Made by a program: the position numbers and the translations under genes. DNA of 64,000 bases, taken from an uncultured Alistipes sp. Lineage in GTDB: Bacteria; Bacteroidota; Bacteroidia; Bacteroidales; Rikenellaceae. The notes beneath the pieces are model-generated. The model ran no database searches. It was given only the letters and a program-made list of their open reading frames with translations, and was not told the origin of the DNA. Of the stretch, positions 45,601 to 52,427 are shown in pieces. The stretch is taken from NCBI GenBank assembly GCA_944321175.1, contig CALUKI010000031.1, forward strand, positions 119,870 through 183,869. The letters are read 5' to 3'. Position 1 is the first letter of the stretch. Each line of letters opens with the position of its first letter.

Positions 45601-46128
45601 TCTAAAGCCTAATTTAATCACCTTATCCGTCGGAGCCACGTTTTCCGCCTTCCCCCACAGGAAGTCCGAAGTCTCATAGCCTCCCAATTTCCCGTATGCG
45701 GCAGAAGTGCTTTGGTCTTTCTCCACATTGAATGCATAGGCGGCTACGTTATCGGGCGTACTGTACGGATAGTAACCGTAAACATCGATATGTGTCTTGT
45801 CGTCCTTCCAATAAATGTCATAAGACGGTATCCATTTATACGCCGCTTCATCAAACGTATGTTTCACGTTGTCGGCACGGTTCCCCGCATCAAGCAATTC
45901 GCCGGCAGTCGATCCGTTGTAGTCAACAATATAGATACCTACGGCATCTCCATCACAAAAGCCCGCATCATTCACGCGTGTCTGATAGACCTGCTGTATC
46001 TCTCCCGAGAGTGATATTTTCCGCGAAGCCGCATGATCGGACGCGATCGCCGAATCGTCCTTCATACAGGAAGTCATGGCGCATAGCGTCATGAAAAACG
46101 CTCCTGTTAAAATTCGAGATTGTTTCAT
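42670..46128 (-). CDS. Fimbrillin / leucine-rich-repeat / BACON / M64-peptidase fusion lipoprotein
   Basis: 1152 residues. A signal peptide ends in MTSC, with Cys21 as lipid anchor. Residues about 35-295 are a fimbrillin-like domain (GDAVGIYIVDYNGSTAGEL, YETSDFLWGKAENV, KQHNFTITVN). Residues about 350-725 hold roughly a dozen BspA-type LRR units (LPEGITKINNGTFQCC, IPEGVTEIGDYAF). Residues 735-810 look like a BACON domain (SEWIVESQPDWVSLDKTSG). Residues 820-1110 match M64 IgA-type metallopeptidases: NLVFLGDGYNAKE and IQHEAGGHGFGKLGDEY, with His984, Glu985, His989 and Asp996 as metal or catalytic candidates. The Glu-to-His spacing is HExxxH; I cannot tell whether that is normal for the family. 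The LRR part is visibly AT-richer. A surface adhesin-protease role is inferred. Confidence 0.85.
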   Translation of the reverse strand: MKQSRILTGAFFMTLCAMTSCMKDDSAIASDHAASRKISLSGEIQQVYQTRVNDAGFCDGDAVGIYIVDYNGSTAGELLDAGNRADNVKHTFDEAAYKWIPSYDIYWKDDKTHIDVYGYYPYSTPDNVAAYAFNVEKDQSTSAAYGKLGGYETSDFLWGKAENVAPTDKVIKLGFRHMMASARITLAEGDGFTEGEWAEVEKQVLVLNTTRSATIDLATGVVTPVGDIPSTGTIPYSDGNDFRAIVVPQEVAAGTPLLSITVGGTPYLFKKDEAFTYVPSKQHNFTITVNKREAGGGYEFVLTSESITAWENDNVSHDATAREYIVIDVPEAGTLEECIASAGKEYTKVKNLKVTGQINATDFYFMRDKMDILQALNLKEVVITEYESDGTDEIPNEAMRGKSSLMRLVLPDKLMKIGAGAFNECNNLIGSLLIPEGVTEIRESAFSGCKSMTGTLSLPSTLNNIGSYAFSNCGFSCNLILPAELTYIGESVFSCCYNLYGDLHLPEGITKINNGTFQCCIGLSGSIEIPEGVTEIGDYAFGFTGYDGYYNGNFSGTLTLPQSLISIGKGAFMGTGLRGELNLPENLVIIPDQAFLRCDFSGELKIPETVAVIGVEAFKDNWRLMGTLDIPKDVQSIGANAFENCRSLEGIVFEEGIETIGRYAFNMCTGFGSIVCKGVTPPYVQTGAFDGVPKDNFTLEVPESAVPQYQAAVGWSEFKRISAYRNLVIRPNVATAINTSVTRDLVLNAESEWIVESQPDWVSLDKTSGVDKAELELTFSEMPQGSAMREGEIVFKLKDQDYRTRCTVSQYNYEYAEDEIVTLQSATRGKGVNLVFLGDGYNAKEVSEGTYMKDIKEAVEHYFNIEPYKTYRDYFNVYTGIAVSPESGIGGINTIIYNRFNTTAKGGVTLGGRNGESDDKMILEYACMAPTVSENNIGETLVVIIPNTSDYGGICYMYDDGSAIAYCPKSDYGYPLDFRGVIQHEAGGHGFGKLGDEYIYHNAFIDACPCSCCPHVLEFNAAKAKGWYPNLSLSGKMNEVPWSHLIFHDKYKQIVDIFEGGFMHTRGVYRSEQNSCMNNDIPYYSTISREAIVKRIMEIAGETYTFEDFVANDVMDASTVDMTRSSVPESISKASMYQHAPVMMGKRPKLND

Positions 46129-46152
46129 ATCTTTTATCTTTGAAGTTTTAAG

Positions 46153-47058
46153 TTATTCTACCGAACCTCCGTAATCGTTCTCGTCCGTTTCCCAACCTCC
46201 GATTACGATGTTGATACCTTCACTCGTCTTATTGACGGTCAATGTACAGGAATGCTGTTTATTGGACTCAAATGTAATAGTTTGCTTCAGTACATATTCA
46301 TATTCGCCAATCGACACCTTGATGAGGTCTACATCTGCAACGCTTTGCGGTACGACCAATGCACGATAGCAATCTGCTTCCGCTTTGGGGGTCATCTCTG
46401 TCATTGCCCCCGCAGCGTTTGCCTTACCCGTCGTAAGGTCGATCGTTGCGTCGGTTTTCAAACCGCAGATTGTAATTTGGGCCTGTTTGAGGTCTTCATC
46501 CTTATACCCATTGCCCGCTTTCAGGTAAATAAGCAGATTGCTCATCACATGTTTTACGGTGATCTGCACGGGATCAGAGGTCGGTGCCACTCCTGCGGTT
46601 TTACCCCATAAGAAATCACTCGCCTTGTAATTCGATTCGCTGCTCTGATCGACTTTTACCGAAAAGGCATAGGCTCCAACGTCCCCGATGTTCTCTGTGT
46701 ACGGATAATAACAATAGAAATCGGCTTTTGTCGACTGATCCTTCCAATATATTGGAGTATCTGGTGTCCATGTTCCCGAATAAGTAAACTGCATATTATC
46801 CACATGATTACCTGTTGTTGTCATGGAGCCGGCAGACTCACCATTGAAGTTTACGACATAGATGCCAGTCTTGTCGCCTTGCTCAAACGCCGAATCGGTT
46901 GCCCGGGTCCAAATCCCCGTCATAATATTAATCGGGATTTTTGAGGGCTCAACAGGTGGGGTTGGCGGTTCCGGTGTTTGATCTCCTCCTCCATCGCCTT
47001 TGCTGCATCCTGCAAGGAAAAATGATCCTGCAAGAAAAAATAGAAGAAATTTTCTCAT
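46153..47058 (-). CDS. Fimbrillin family lipoprotein
   Basis: 301 residues. Signal MRKFLLFFLAGSFFLAGC ends at a lipobox, then a Gly/Asp and Pro-rich linker (GDGGGDQTPEPPTPPVEPSK) precedes the fimbrillin domain. That domain contains FEQGDKTGIYVVNFNGESAGS, YWKDQSTKADFYCYYPYTEN, YKASDFLWGKTAGVAP, VKHVMSNLLIYLKAG and SNKQHSCTLTVNK. First gene of the minus-strand operon, 24 nt upstream of the fusion gene, transcribed through the long leader from the promoter at 47377. The Pro-rich linker suggests a domain held away from the membrane. Confidence 0.85.
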   Translation of the reverse strand: MRKFLLFFLAGSFFLAGCSKGDGGGDQTPEPPTPPVEPSKIPINIMTGIWTRATDSAFEQGDKTGIYVVNFNGESAGSMTTTGNHVDNMQFTYSGTWTPDTPIYWKDQSTKADFYCYYPYTENIGDVGAYAFSVKVDQSSESNYKASDFLWGKTAGVAPTSDPVQITVKHVMSNLLIYLKAGNGYKDEDLKQAQITICGLKTDATIDLTTGKANAAGAMTEMTPKAEADCYRALVVPQSVADVDLIKVSIGEYEYVLKQTITFESNKQHSCTLTVNKTSEGINIVIGGWETDENDYGGSVE

Positions 47059-47369
47059 AGTAAGATATTTTAGGTTAACGTTTCCTCAATCTTACCATTC
47101 AGCTCCAAAATGGTTCCCTATTATACTGCAAAAAGAAAGTGTGGAGTCGATTTCGTCTATCTAATTGAAGGTTGTGGCGAACCCGAAGAGAATAAACGAT
47201 GCAATACCCCACACTTGAATAGATATGGAGTATCGGGCACGCAGAATGTGCCCCGTCCATGATCCAAACAAGAAATGAGTGCCGTTCGTTGTCCTCTCTT
47301 CATGGAAAATTGCCACATTTTCAATTAAGGACAGTGCGAAAACACTTTCCATATGTCTGTCAATCGCTT
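47059..47369 (-). other. Long 5' leader of the fimbrillin operon, candidate structured RNA
   Basis: From the predicted start near 47369 to the first ATG at 47058 is about 310 nt. In the RNA, GGGCAC-N7-GTGCCC (plus-strand 47236-47254) forms a strong hairpin. AAGTGTGG (near 47212) can pair with CCACACTT (near 47140), enclosing about 60 nt. A 63-codon frame (ATG 47352, stop at 47161) also runs through it, with a hydrophobic end ISIQVWGIASFILFGFATTFN. I seem to remember this peptide as a recurrent hypothetical in Bacteroidales, which would mean conserved DNA here. Whether it is coding or RNA is undecided. Confidence 0.4.
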
Positions 47370-47376
47370 GACAAGG

Positions 47377-47407
47377 CAAAGATAGAAAAATATTTTCACA
47401 AAACAAA
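47377..47407 (-). promoter_or_regulatory. Promoter of the fimbrillin operon
   Basis: Minus strand: TTTG (plus 47404-47407), a 19-nt spacer and TATCTTTG (plus 47377-47384), a full consensus match. No alternative of this quality is seen nearer to the first gene. Confidence 0.75.
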
Positions 47408-48057
47408 CAGGCACTCAAGGAGGTATTGCTGTATAAAATTCGAGAAGATTTGATTCCAACAGTTTTTGCATCAAGGAATCAGAGTAATAAACGAGCCGAA
47501 AACCGGCGGGAAGGGGCGGGATTCATATGCCGGACGACCATTCCCCACCTACGGCTCTCCATGACATAACCCTTCGATGCATTTGATTTCGCAGGTTTTA
47601 GCCGCCCGCTCTTCATCACCGCTCTTCGACTTCTATAGACCGGAGCAGCGTTAAATTCACCCGCAGCCTCCAACCTGCAGTGGAAGGCGATATTTTTCAA
47701 CCCATGTTTAGATGTCGGGCCACAGGAGAAGAACCGCAGCCGAAATCATCAATCGCTCCGGACAAAATGGCATAAATCCTATCCGGCTTTCGGTTGCCCA
47801 AGCTGCAACCAGGGCCGGAGTGCATTTGAATCCTGTCGGCAACAATACCGAAAATGGATCAGGCGATCATGCAACAAGAGCGGAAGAAACTCCGCTCCTG
47901 TTCTTTCTGCCCGTCCGGCAGGCGACATTGCTCTCTTCAAGGCATCCCGCCCTTCAAGGCGTCATGGTTCTTGCATCACCAAATCCGCACCGATCGGGAA
48001 GCCTCCCGCATGATTGCCGCTGCGGAATGCGCATTCGGCATTTCGCCCAACATCCAT
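47408..48057. other. Non-coding region between the fimbrillin promoter and nfnB
   Basis: About 650 bp without a supported gene. Short frames here have no family-like sequence. The only structured element seen is the hairpin at 47878-47897. Confidence 0.45.
47878..47897 (-). terminator. Hairpin downstream of the nfnB operon
   Basis: GAGCGGA / TCCGCTC with a 6-nt loop, 160 nt past the nfnB stop on the minus strand, followed there by TTGTTG. Weak call. Confidence 0.4.
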
Positions 48058-49449
48058 TTACGCGTGTTTCGACTTCACATAGGCGTCGATGGCCCGTGCA
48101 GCACGCCGTCCGGCTCCCATTGCCAGAATGACGGTCGCAGCGCCCGTCACCGCATCGCCGCCGGCAAATACGCCTTCACGGGTTGTCCGGCCCTCTTCAT
48201 CCGTCTCCAGACAACCCCGACGATCGGTCTTCAATCCGGCTGTCGTCGCCGACAGCAGCGGATTCGGAGAGGTGCCCAACGCCATGATGACCACATCGCA
48301 CGGAAGGTCGAACTCCGAGCCCTCCTTCACGACAGGACGCCGCCGGCCGCTCTCATCCGGCTCGCCGAGCGTCATCTCCACACAGCGCACGCCGCAAACC
48401 CAGCCCTTTTCGTCGCCGAGCACTTCGACCGGATTGGTCAGCATGCGGAAAACGATTCCCTCTTCACGGGCATGATGCACCTCCTCGACGCGGGCCGGAA
48501 GTTCCTGTTCGCTGCGCCGATAAACGATTGTCGCTTCAGCCCCCAGCCGTTTGGCCGTTCGAACGGCATCCATCGCCACGTTGCCGCCGCCCACAACGAC
48601 AACGCGCCGCCCGACATAAATCGGCGTATCGTATGTCTCGTCGTATGCATGCATCAGATTGGTGCGTGTCAGGAACTCATTGGCCGAAACCACCCCGTTG
48701 AGATTCTCGCCCGGAATCCCCATGAAACGGGGCAGGCCGGCACCCGAACCGATGAAAACGGCATCGAAGCCCTCCTCGTCGAGCAATGCATCCACCGTTA
48801 CGGTCCGGCCGACGATCACGTCGGTCTCGATCTCGACACCCAGACGTTCCACTGCCGCCACCTCACGGGCTACGATCCGCTCCTTGGGCAGACGGAACTC
48901 GGGTATTCCATAGACCAATACGCCGCCCACTTTGTGCAGCGCCTCGAAGATCTTCACCCCGTAGCCCATTTTTGCCAGATCGCTCGCGCAGGCGAGTCCT
49001 GCAGGGCCGCTGCCGACCACCGCGACCCGATATCCGTTGCGGGGCGCCGTCACGGCCGTTTCACCGCCATGTTCGAGGTTCCAGTCGCCGACAAAACGTT
49101 CGAGTTTGCCGATGGCGACCGGTTCGCCCTTGATACCCAGAATACACGAGCCTTCACATTGCGACTCCTGCGGACAAACACGCCCGCAGATCGACGGCAA
49201 CGAGCTGTCGCGGCCGATCACCTGCGCGGCCGCCGCCATATCGCCATCGCGGAGGTGTGCGATAAAATCCGGAATCTGCACACCTACCGGACATGCCGCG
49301 ACACATCGCGGATTGCGGCAATGCAGACAACGCGACGCCTCCGTCTGCGCCTCCTTCAGGTCATAACCGTAGCATACTTCGTCGAAATTGGTCGCACGAA
49401 CCGCCGGATCCTGTTCGCGCACCGGCACACGCGGTATCTTGTTTGCCAT
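48058..49449 (-). CDS. nfnB: NfnB/GltA-type NADPH-binding flavoprotein subunit
   Basis: 463 residues. Two N-terminal [4Fe-4S] Cys clusters (CLHCRNPRCVAACPVGV and CGRVCPQESQCEGSC) are followed by an FAD domain (VAVVGSGPAGLACASDLAKMG) and an NADPH-type domain (VVVVGGGNVAMDAVRTAKRLG). The family covers the glutamate synthase small chain and NfnB. The gene upstream encodes the NfnA partner, not a glutamate synthase large chain, so NfnB is preferred. The NfnAB complex couples NADH and reduced ferredoxin oxidation to NADP+ reduction by flavin bifurcation in anaerobes. It follows nfnA after 11 nt. Confidence 0.85.
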   Translation of the reverse strand: MANKIPRVPVREQDPAVRATNFDEVCYGYDLKEAQTEASRCLHCRNPRCVAACPVGVQIPDFIAHLRDGDMAAAAQVIGRDSSLPSICGRVCPQESQCEGSCILGIKGEPVAIGKLERFVGDWNLEHGGETAVTAPRNGYRVAVVGSGPAGLACASDLAKMGYGVKIFEALHKVGGVLVYGIPEFRLPKERIVAREVAAVERLGVEIETDVIVGRTVTVDALLDEEGFDAVFIGSGAGLPRFMGIPGENLNGVVSANEFLTRTNLMHAYDETYDTPIYVGRRVVVVGGGNVAMDAVRTAKRLGAEATIVYRRSEQELPARVEEVHHAREEGIVFRMLTNPVEVLGDEKGWVCGVRCVEMTLGEPDESGRRRPVVKEGSEFDLPCDVVIMALGTSPNPLLSATTAGLKTDRRGCLETDEEGRTTREGVFAGGDAVTGAATVILAMGAGRRAARAIDAYVKSKHA

Positions 49450-49460
49450 ATTTTCTCCTG

Positions 49461-50345
49461 TTATTTATCGAGCCCGATTCTGCATTGATGGCCCGCTGCG
49501 CGTTCGGCAGCAATGGCCCGGGCACGCTCCTCCTGCGTGCGATACATTCCCTGACGGCGCATCGCCTCGTCGAAATCCACGGCATGGCCGTCGAATTCGG
49601 GGCCATCGACACAGGTAAAGTAAGTACGGCCGCCGACCGTTACGCGGCAGGCGCCACACATTCCCGTACCATCGACCATCAGGGCATTGAGCGAGACGGT
49701 CGTCTTCAGGGCATAGGGCCGCGTGGTCAGCGCGACGAACTTCATCATGATCATCGGGCCGATGGCCACACATTCGTCGTAATGTTCCCCGCGCGTCTCC
49801 ACCAGATCGCGGATCACATCGGTCACCATTCCCTTGGCCCCTGCCGAGCCGTCATCCGTCGCGATATGGAGATGATCGGCAACGGCGCGCATCTCATCGA
49901 CATAGATCAGCATGTCGCGTGTTTTGGCACCGATGATCACATCGGCCCTGACACCATGCGCATGCAGCCATTTGACCTGCGGATAGACCGGCGCCGTACC
50001 CACCCCTCCGGCAACGAAGAGGAAACGTTTGGACTTCAGCTCCTCCAACGGGCAGGAGACGAAATCCGACGGCCGGCCCAAAGGACCGGCAAAATCGGAC
50101 AGTGCGTCTCCGACCTCCAATGCGCAGATTTTCCGCGTCGAAACGCCGATCATCTGCGTAACGATCGTAACGGTACCTGCCGCAGCATCATAATCGGCGA
50201 CAGTCAACGGCACCCGTTCGCCGTGTTCGTCCGCGCGGACGATGACGAACTGCCCCGGCAATGCCGAAGCTGCAACACGCGGCGCCTCGACACGCATCCG
50301 GATGATGCCCGGCGCCAGTTCCTGTTTTTCCCTGATTCTAAACAT
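49461..50345 (-). CDS. nfnA: NfnA-type ferredoxin-NADP+ reductase subunit alpha
   Basis: 294 residues. The FAD-binding barrel shows LPGQFVIVRADEHGERVPLTVAD. The NAD-binding domain shows FVAGGVGTAPVYPQVKWL and IGAKTRDMLIYVDEM. The C-terminal [2Fe-2S] site has VDGTGMCGACRVTVGG and TCVDGPEFDGH. This is the layout of the NfnA subunit and of dihydroorotate dehydrogenase electron-transfer subunits (PyrK). The adjacent NfnB gene and the absence of pyrD favour NfnA. It follows the DUF1573 gene by 15 nt and precedes nfnB by 11 nt. Confidence 0.88.
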   Translation of the reverse strand: MFRIREKQELAPGIIRMRVEAPRVAASALPGQFVIVRADEHGERVPLTVADYDAAAGTVTIVTQMIGVSTRKICALEVGDALSDFAGPLGRPSDFVSCPLEELKSKRFLFVAGGVGTAPVYPQVKWLHAHGVRADVIIGAKTRDMLIYVDEMRAVADHLHIATDDGSAGAKGMVTDVIRDLVETRGEHYDECVAIGPMIMMKFVALTTRPYALKTTVSLNALMVDGTGMCGACRVTVGGRTYFTCVDGPEFDGHAVDFDEAMRRQGMYRTQEERARAIAAERAAGHQCRIGLDK

Positions 50346-50360
50346 ATCGTCGTAAATCGT

Positions 50361-51452
50361 TCACATCTCGACTACAGCCGTTGCACGCACTGTCGAAAGG
50401 GGATGCTGCGGATCATCGGTTACGATCCGCAGCCGTTCGACCGCCACGCCGTATTCGCATTGTGCAGGATCGAACCGAATGGCCACTTCAATCCTGCCGC
50501 CCGGAGCGACGGAAGTTCCCGGTTGCAACGAACAACTGAAGACGTTGCATTCGACCGCCCGTACCGTCAACGGTTCCTGTCCGACATTGCACAGTTCGAA
50601 CCATTGTGTCTGCGGACCGGATGAACGTTTTACAGGGCCAAATTTAACAATATTTTTATTTAATTGTACGCTCGGATGCGAATTATCGCTATACAGCAAC
50701 GGATTATCGACCGCCACGCCCTTGACGACGAGCGATCCGCCGGGGATTTTTCCATCGACCGAGAAGGCCACCTCATCGGCCAGCGAGCCGTAAACGCCGC
50801 AATCGTCGGGCAAGTCATACAGCAGATTGATCGAGGCCCGCTGTCCGGGATCGAGCCGCGACGGGAGGGTGACACGGAGCCAGCCGCTCTGCACGGGATA
50901 AAGCGGACGGAGTTCCAACGGGCGCATGGATGTATTTACGATTTCGACGGCAGTTTGCCGGACGGTACCGTGCGGGACCGTCCCCATATCGCAGAAAAAG
51001 GCCGTCGCCCGAAGGCCGCCGCCCCAATTGCAAGGATAGATCTCTTCGAGGGATCGTTTGCGGGGAATGACCTCTCCGACAATCTGCAAACGGATCGGCT
51101 CGCCGCCTTCGGAGGTAAAGACCGAGACATGCCGGTCGAATGTACCGGGGCGGTTCATCGGATCGTAGGAGACCGTTATTTCGGCCTGTTCGCCCGGACG
51201 CACGGGCTTCTTCGAGTAGAGGGGTTCCGTACAGCCGCAGGTAGCAGTCACATCGATTACCACGACGGGGCGCGGGCCGCGATTTTCGAAGAGGAAGCGG
51301 TGCGAGACCGTTCCGGCCTCTTCACGGATGCGGCCGAAATTCCATACGAGCGTATCGAAATGCAGGACCGAAGGCTGGGCTGCAACATATAACCCGCTCA
51401 CAACAAACGAGATAGACATCAGCGCGATTAACAGGCGTCTCATTGTCGTCAT
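50361..51452 (-). CDS. Secreted DUF1573 protein
   Basis: 363 residues from ATG 51452; in-frame TTG 51458 and ATG 51443 are alternatives. Signal peptide LLIALMSISFVVSGLYVAAQ, then repeated Ig-like/ASPM-SPD-2-type modules of the DUF1573 family (PF07610): FDTLVWNFGRIREEAGTVSHRF, VTATCGCTEPLYSKKPVRPGEQAEITVSYDP, then two similar repeats (ITLxNxS, PGGRIEVAIRFDP). The CGC motif is characteristic. Probably periplasmic; function unknown. It is the first gene of a transcript with nfnAB. TATCTTTG (plus 51467-51474) is a near -7 element, 15 nt before the ATG. Confidence 0.8.
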   Translation of the reverse strand: MTTMRRLLIALMSISFVVSGLYVAAQPSVLHFDTLVWNFGRIREEAGTVSHRFLFENRGPRPVVVIDVTATCGCTEPLYSKKPVRPGEQAEITVSYDPMNRPGTFDRHVSVFTSEGGEPIRLQIVGEVIPRKRSLEEIYPCNWGGGLRATAFFCDMGTVPHGTVRQTAVEIVNTSMRPLELRPLYPVQSGWLRVTLPSRLDPGQRASINLLYDLPDDCGVYGSLADEVAFSVDGKIPGGSLVVKGVAVDNPLLYSDNSHPSVQLNKNIVKFGPVKRSSGPQTQWFELCNVGQEPLTVRAVECNVFSCSLQPGTSVAPGGRIEVAIRFDPAQCEYGVAVERLRIVTDDPQHPLSTVRATAVVEM

Positions 51453-51502
51453 TTTCAAAATCTGAGCAAAGATACATTTTTCGAAAAAAATTCGGGAAAT
51501 AT

Positions 51503-51533
51503 TTGGCGGAAAATATATTTTGCTCTATATTTG
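51503..51533 (+). promoter_or_regulatory. Promoter of the tRNA-Asn/tRNA-Val pair
   Basis: TTG at 51503-51505, a 20-nt spacer and TATATTTG at 51526-51533, 35 nt before tRNA-Asn. Confidence 0.75.
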
Positions 51534-51567
51534 CACCACTCAAAACGAGGAAATGTTCTTCGAAAAA

Positions 51568-51641
51568 GCCTGAATAGCTCAGTTGGTTAGAGCACATGAC
51601 TGTTAATCATGGGGTCCTAGGTTCAAGTCCTTGTTCAGGCG
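51568..51641 (+). tRNA. tRNA-Asn (GUU)
   Basis: 74 nt. Acceptor GCCTGAA / TTCAGGC, D-arm AGCTCAGTTGGTTAGAGC, anticodon loop CTGTTAA (GTT), T-loop TTCAAGT, discriminator G. It lies 16 nt upstream of tRNA-Val in one transcript. Confidence 0.95.
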
Positions 51642-51657
51642 CACACCCGCAAGAGTC

Positions 51658-51732
51658 GGAAGCTTAGCTCAGCTGGTTCAGAGCGTCTGCCTTACAAGCA
51701 GAGGGTCGGGGGTTCGAATCCCTCAGCTTCCA
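51658..51732 (+). tRNA. tRNA-Val (UAC), copy 1
   Basis: 75 nt. Acceptor GGAAGCT / AGCTTCC, anticodon loop CTTACAA (TAC), T-loop TTCGAAT. It is nearly identical to the second tRNA-Val at 52197; in the acceptor the third pair is A-T here and G-C there, a compensated change. Confidence 0.95.
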
Positions 51733-51742
51733 CAACGGAATG

Positions 51743-51777
51743 AAAGACGATCGGCGTTGCCGGTCGTCTTTTTTGTT
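51743..51777 (+). terminator. Terminator after tRNA-Val copy 1
   Basis: AAAGACGATCGG / CCGGTCGTCTTT with a 5-nt loop and TTTTG. Closely similar to the terminator after the second tRNA-Val. Confidence 0.88.
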
Positions 51778-52125
51778 TGCCCACAGTGCAAAATGAATAT
51801 TCCGACGCAGCCGGCCCAATGCCCTTCTCATGAAGGAGAAATCAATGAAGAATAAAAGATTCCGGAGCAAGGGGGGGGGAAGAGTGGCCGTCGGAGGGAG
51901 GGGGTTGGATGCAGAGACACAAAGTGAGAACAACCTGCAACCCCACCGCATAAAATCCATTCCGCAACAAATACGGCTTGCCTGACAGGAAACGGCATTC
52001 GGAGAAGACGAAGGAGGTGCGGGGTAATCGAATCCGCCCGTTCCGTGACAGGCGGGATTGCCGGAGTCCTTTCTGCGGGACAGCGGGAATTTTGCGAAAC
52101 CGGCAGTCAAATTTTTCGCTTTTCT
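51778..52125. other. Region between the two tRNA-Val genes
   Basis: About 350 bp. A possible 46-codon frame (ATG 51845-51847, preceded by AAGGAG at the right distance) contains a run of nine G at 51871-51879 and would read MKNKRFRSKGGGRVAV and on. It matches nothing I know, so it is mentioned but not called as a gene. Confidence 0.3.
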
Positions 52126-52155
52126 TTGGAAAAACGGAAATATTGCCTACCTTTG
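52126..52155 (+). promoter_or_regulatory. Promoter of tRNA-Val copy 2
   Basis: TTG at 52126-52128, a 19-nt spacer and TACCTTTG at 52148-52155, 42 nt before the tRNA. Confidence 0.75.
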
Positions 52156-52196
52156 CTGACCCGATTCGACAAGAAGAGACGGGAAACAAGTTTTGA

Positions 52197-52271
52197 GGGA
52201 GCTTAGCTCAGTTGGTTCAGAGCGTCTGCCTTACAAGCAGAGGGTCGGGGGTTCGAATCCCTCAGCTCCCA
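52197..52271 (+). tRNA. tRNA-Val (UAC), copy 2
   Basis: 75 nt. Acceptor GGGAGCT / AGCTCCC, anticodon loop CTTACAA (TAC), T-loop TTCGAAT. It has its own promoter and terminator. It differs from copy 1 in one acceptor pair and at one D-loop base. Confidence 0.95.
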
Positions 52272-52280
52272 CCAGACGAC

Positions 52281-52312
52281 AAAGACGACCGGCATAACCG
52301 GTCGTCTTTCTG
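52281..52312 (+). terminator. Terminator after tRNA-Val copy 2
   Basis: AAAGACGACCGG / CCGGTCGTCTTT with a 5-nt loop, then TTTCTG. Confidence 0.82.
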
Positions 52313-52427
52313 TTCGGATCCCCGTGAGCCGGAAGACGCTGTCTCCGGCAGCCGATACATGAAGGGGGTGTGTTCCGCCCTCCCTTAACTCCGGCTCCTC
52401 ACGGCGACAGCTCTCCGCTGCGGCAGC

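Noticed and set aside
41282..47700. Integrase remnant or direct-repeat attachment sites around the fimbrillin block
   Set aside because: Reading both flanks, I found no second copy of the tRNA-Pro 3' end and no tyrosine-recombinase sequence.
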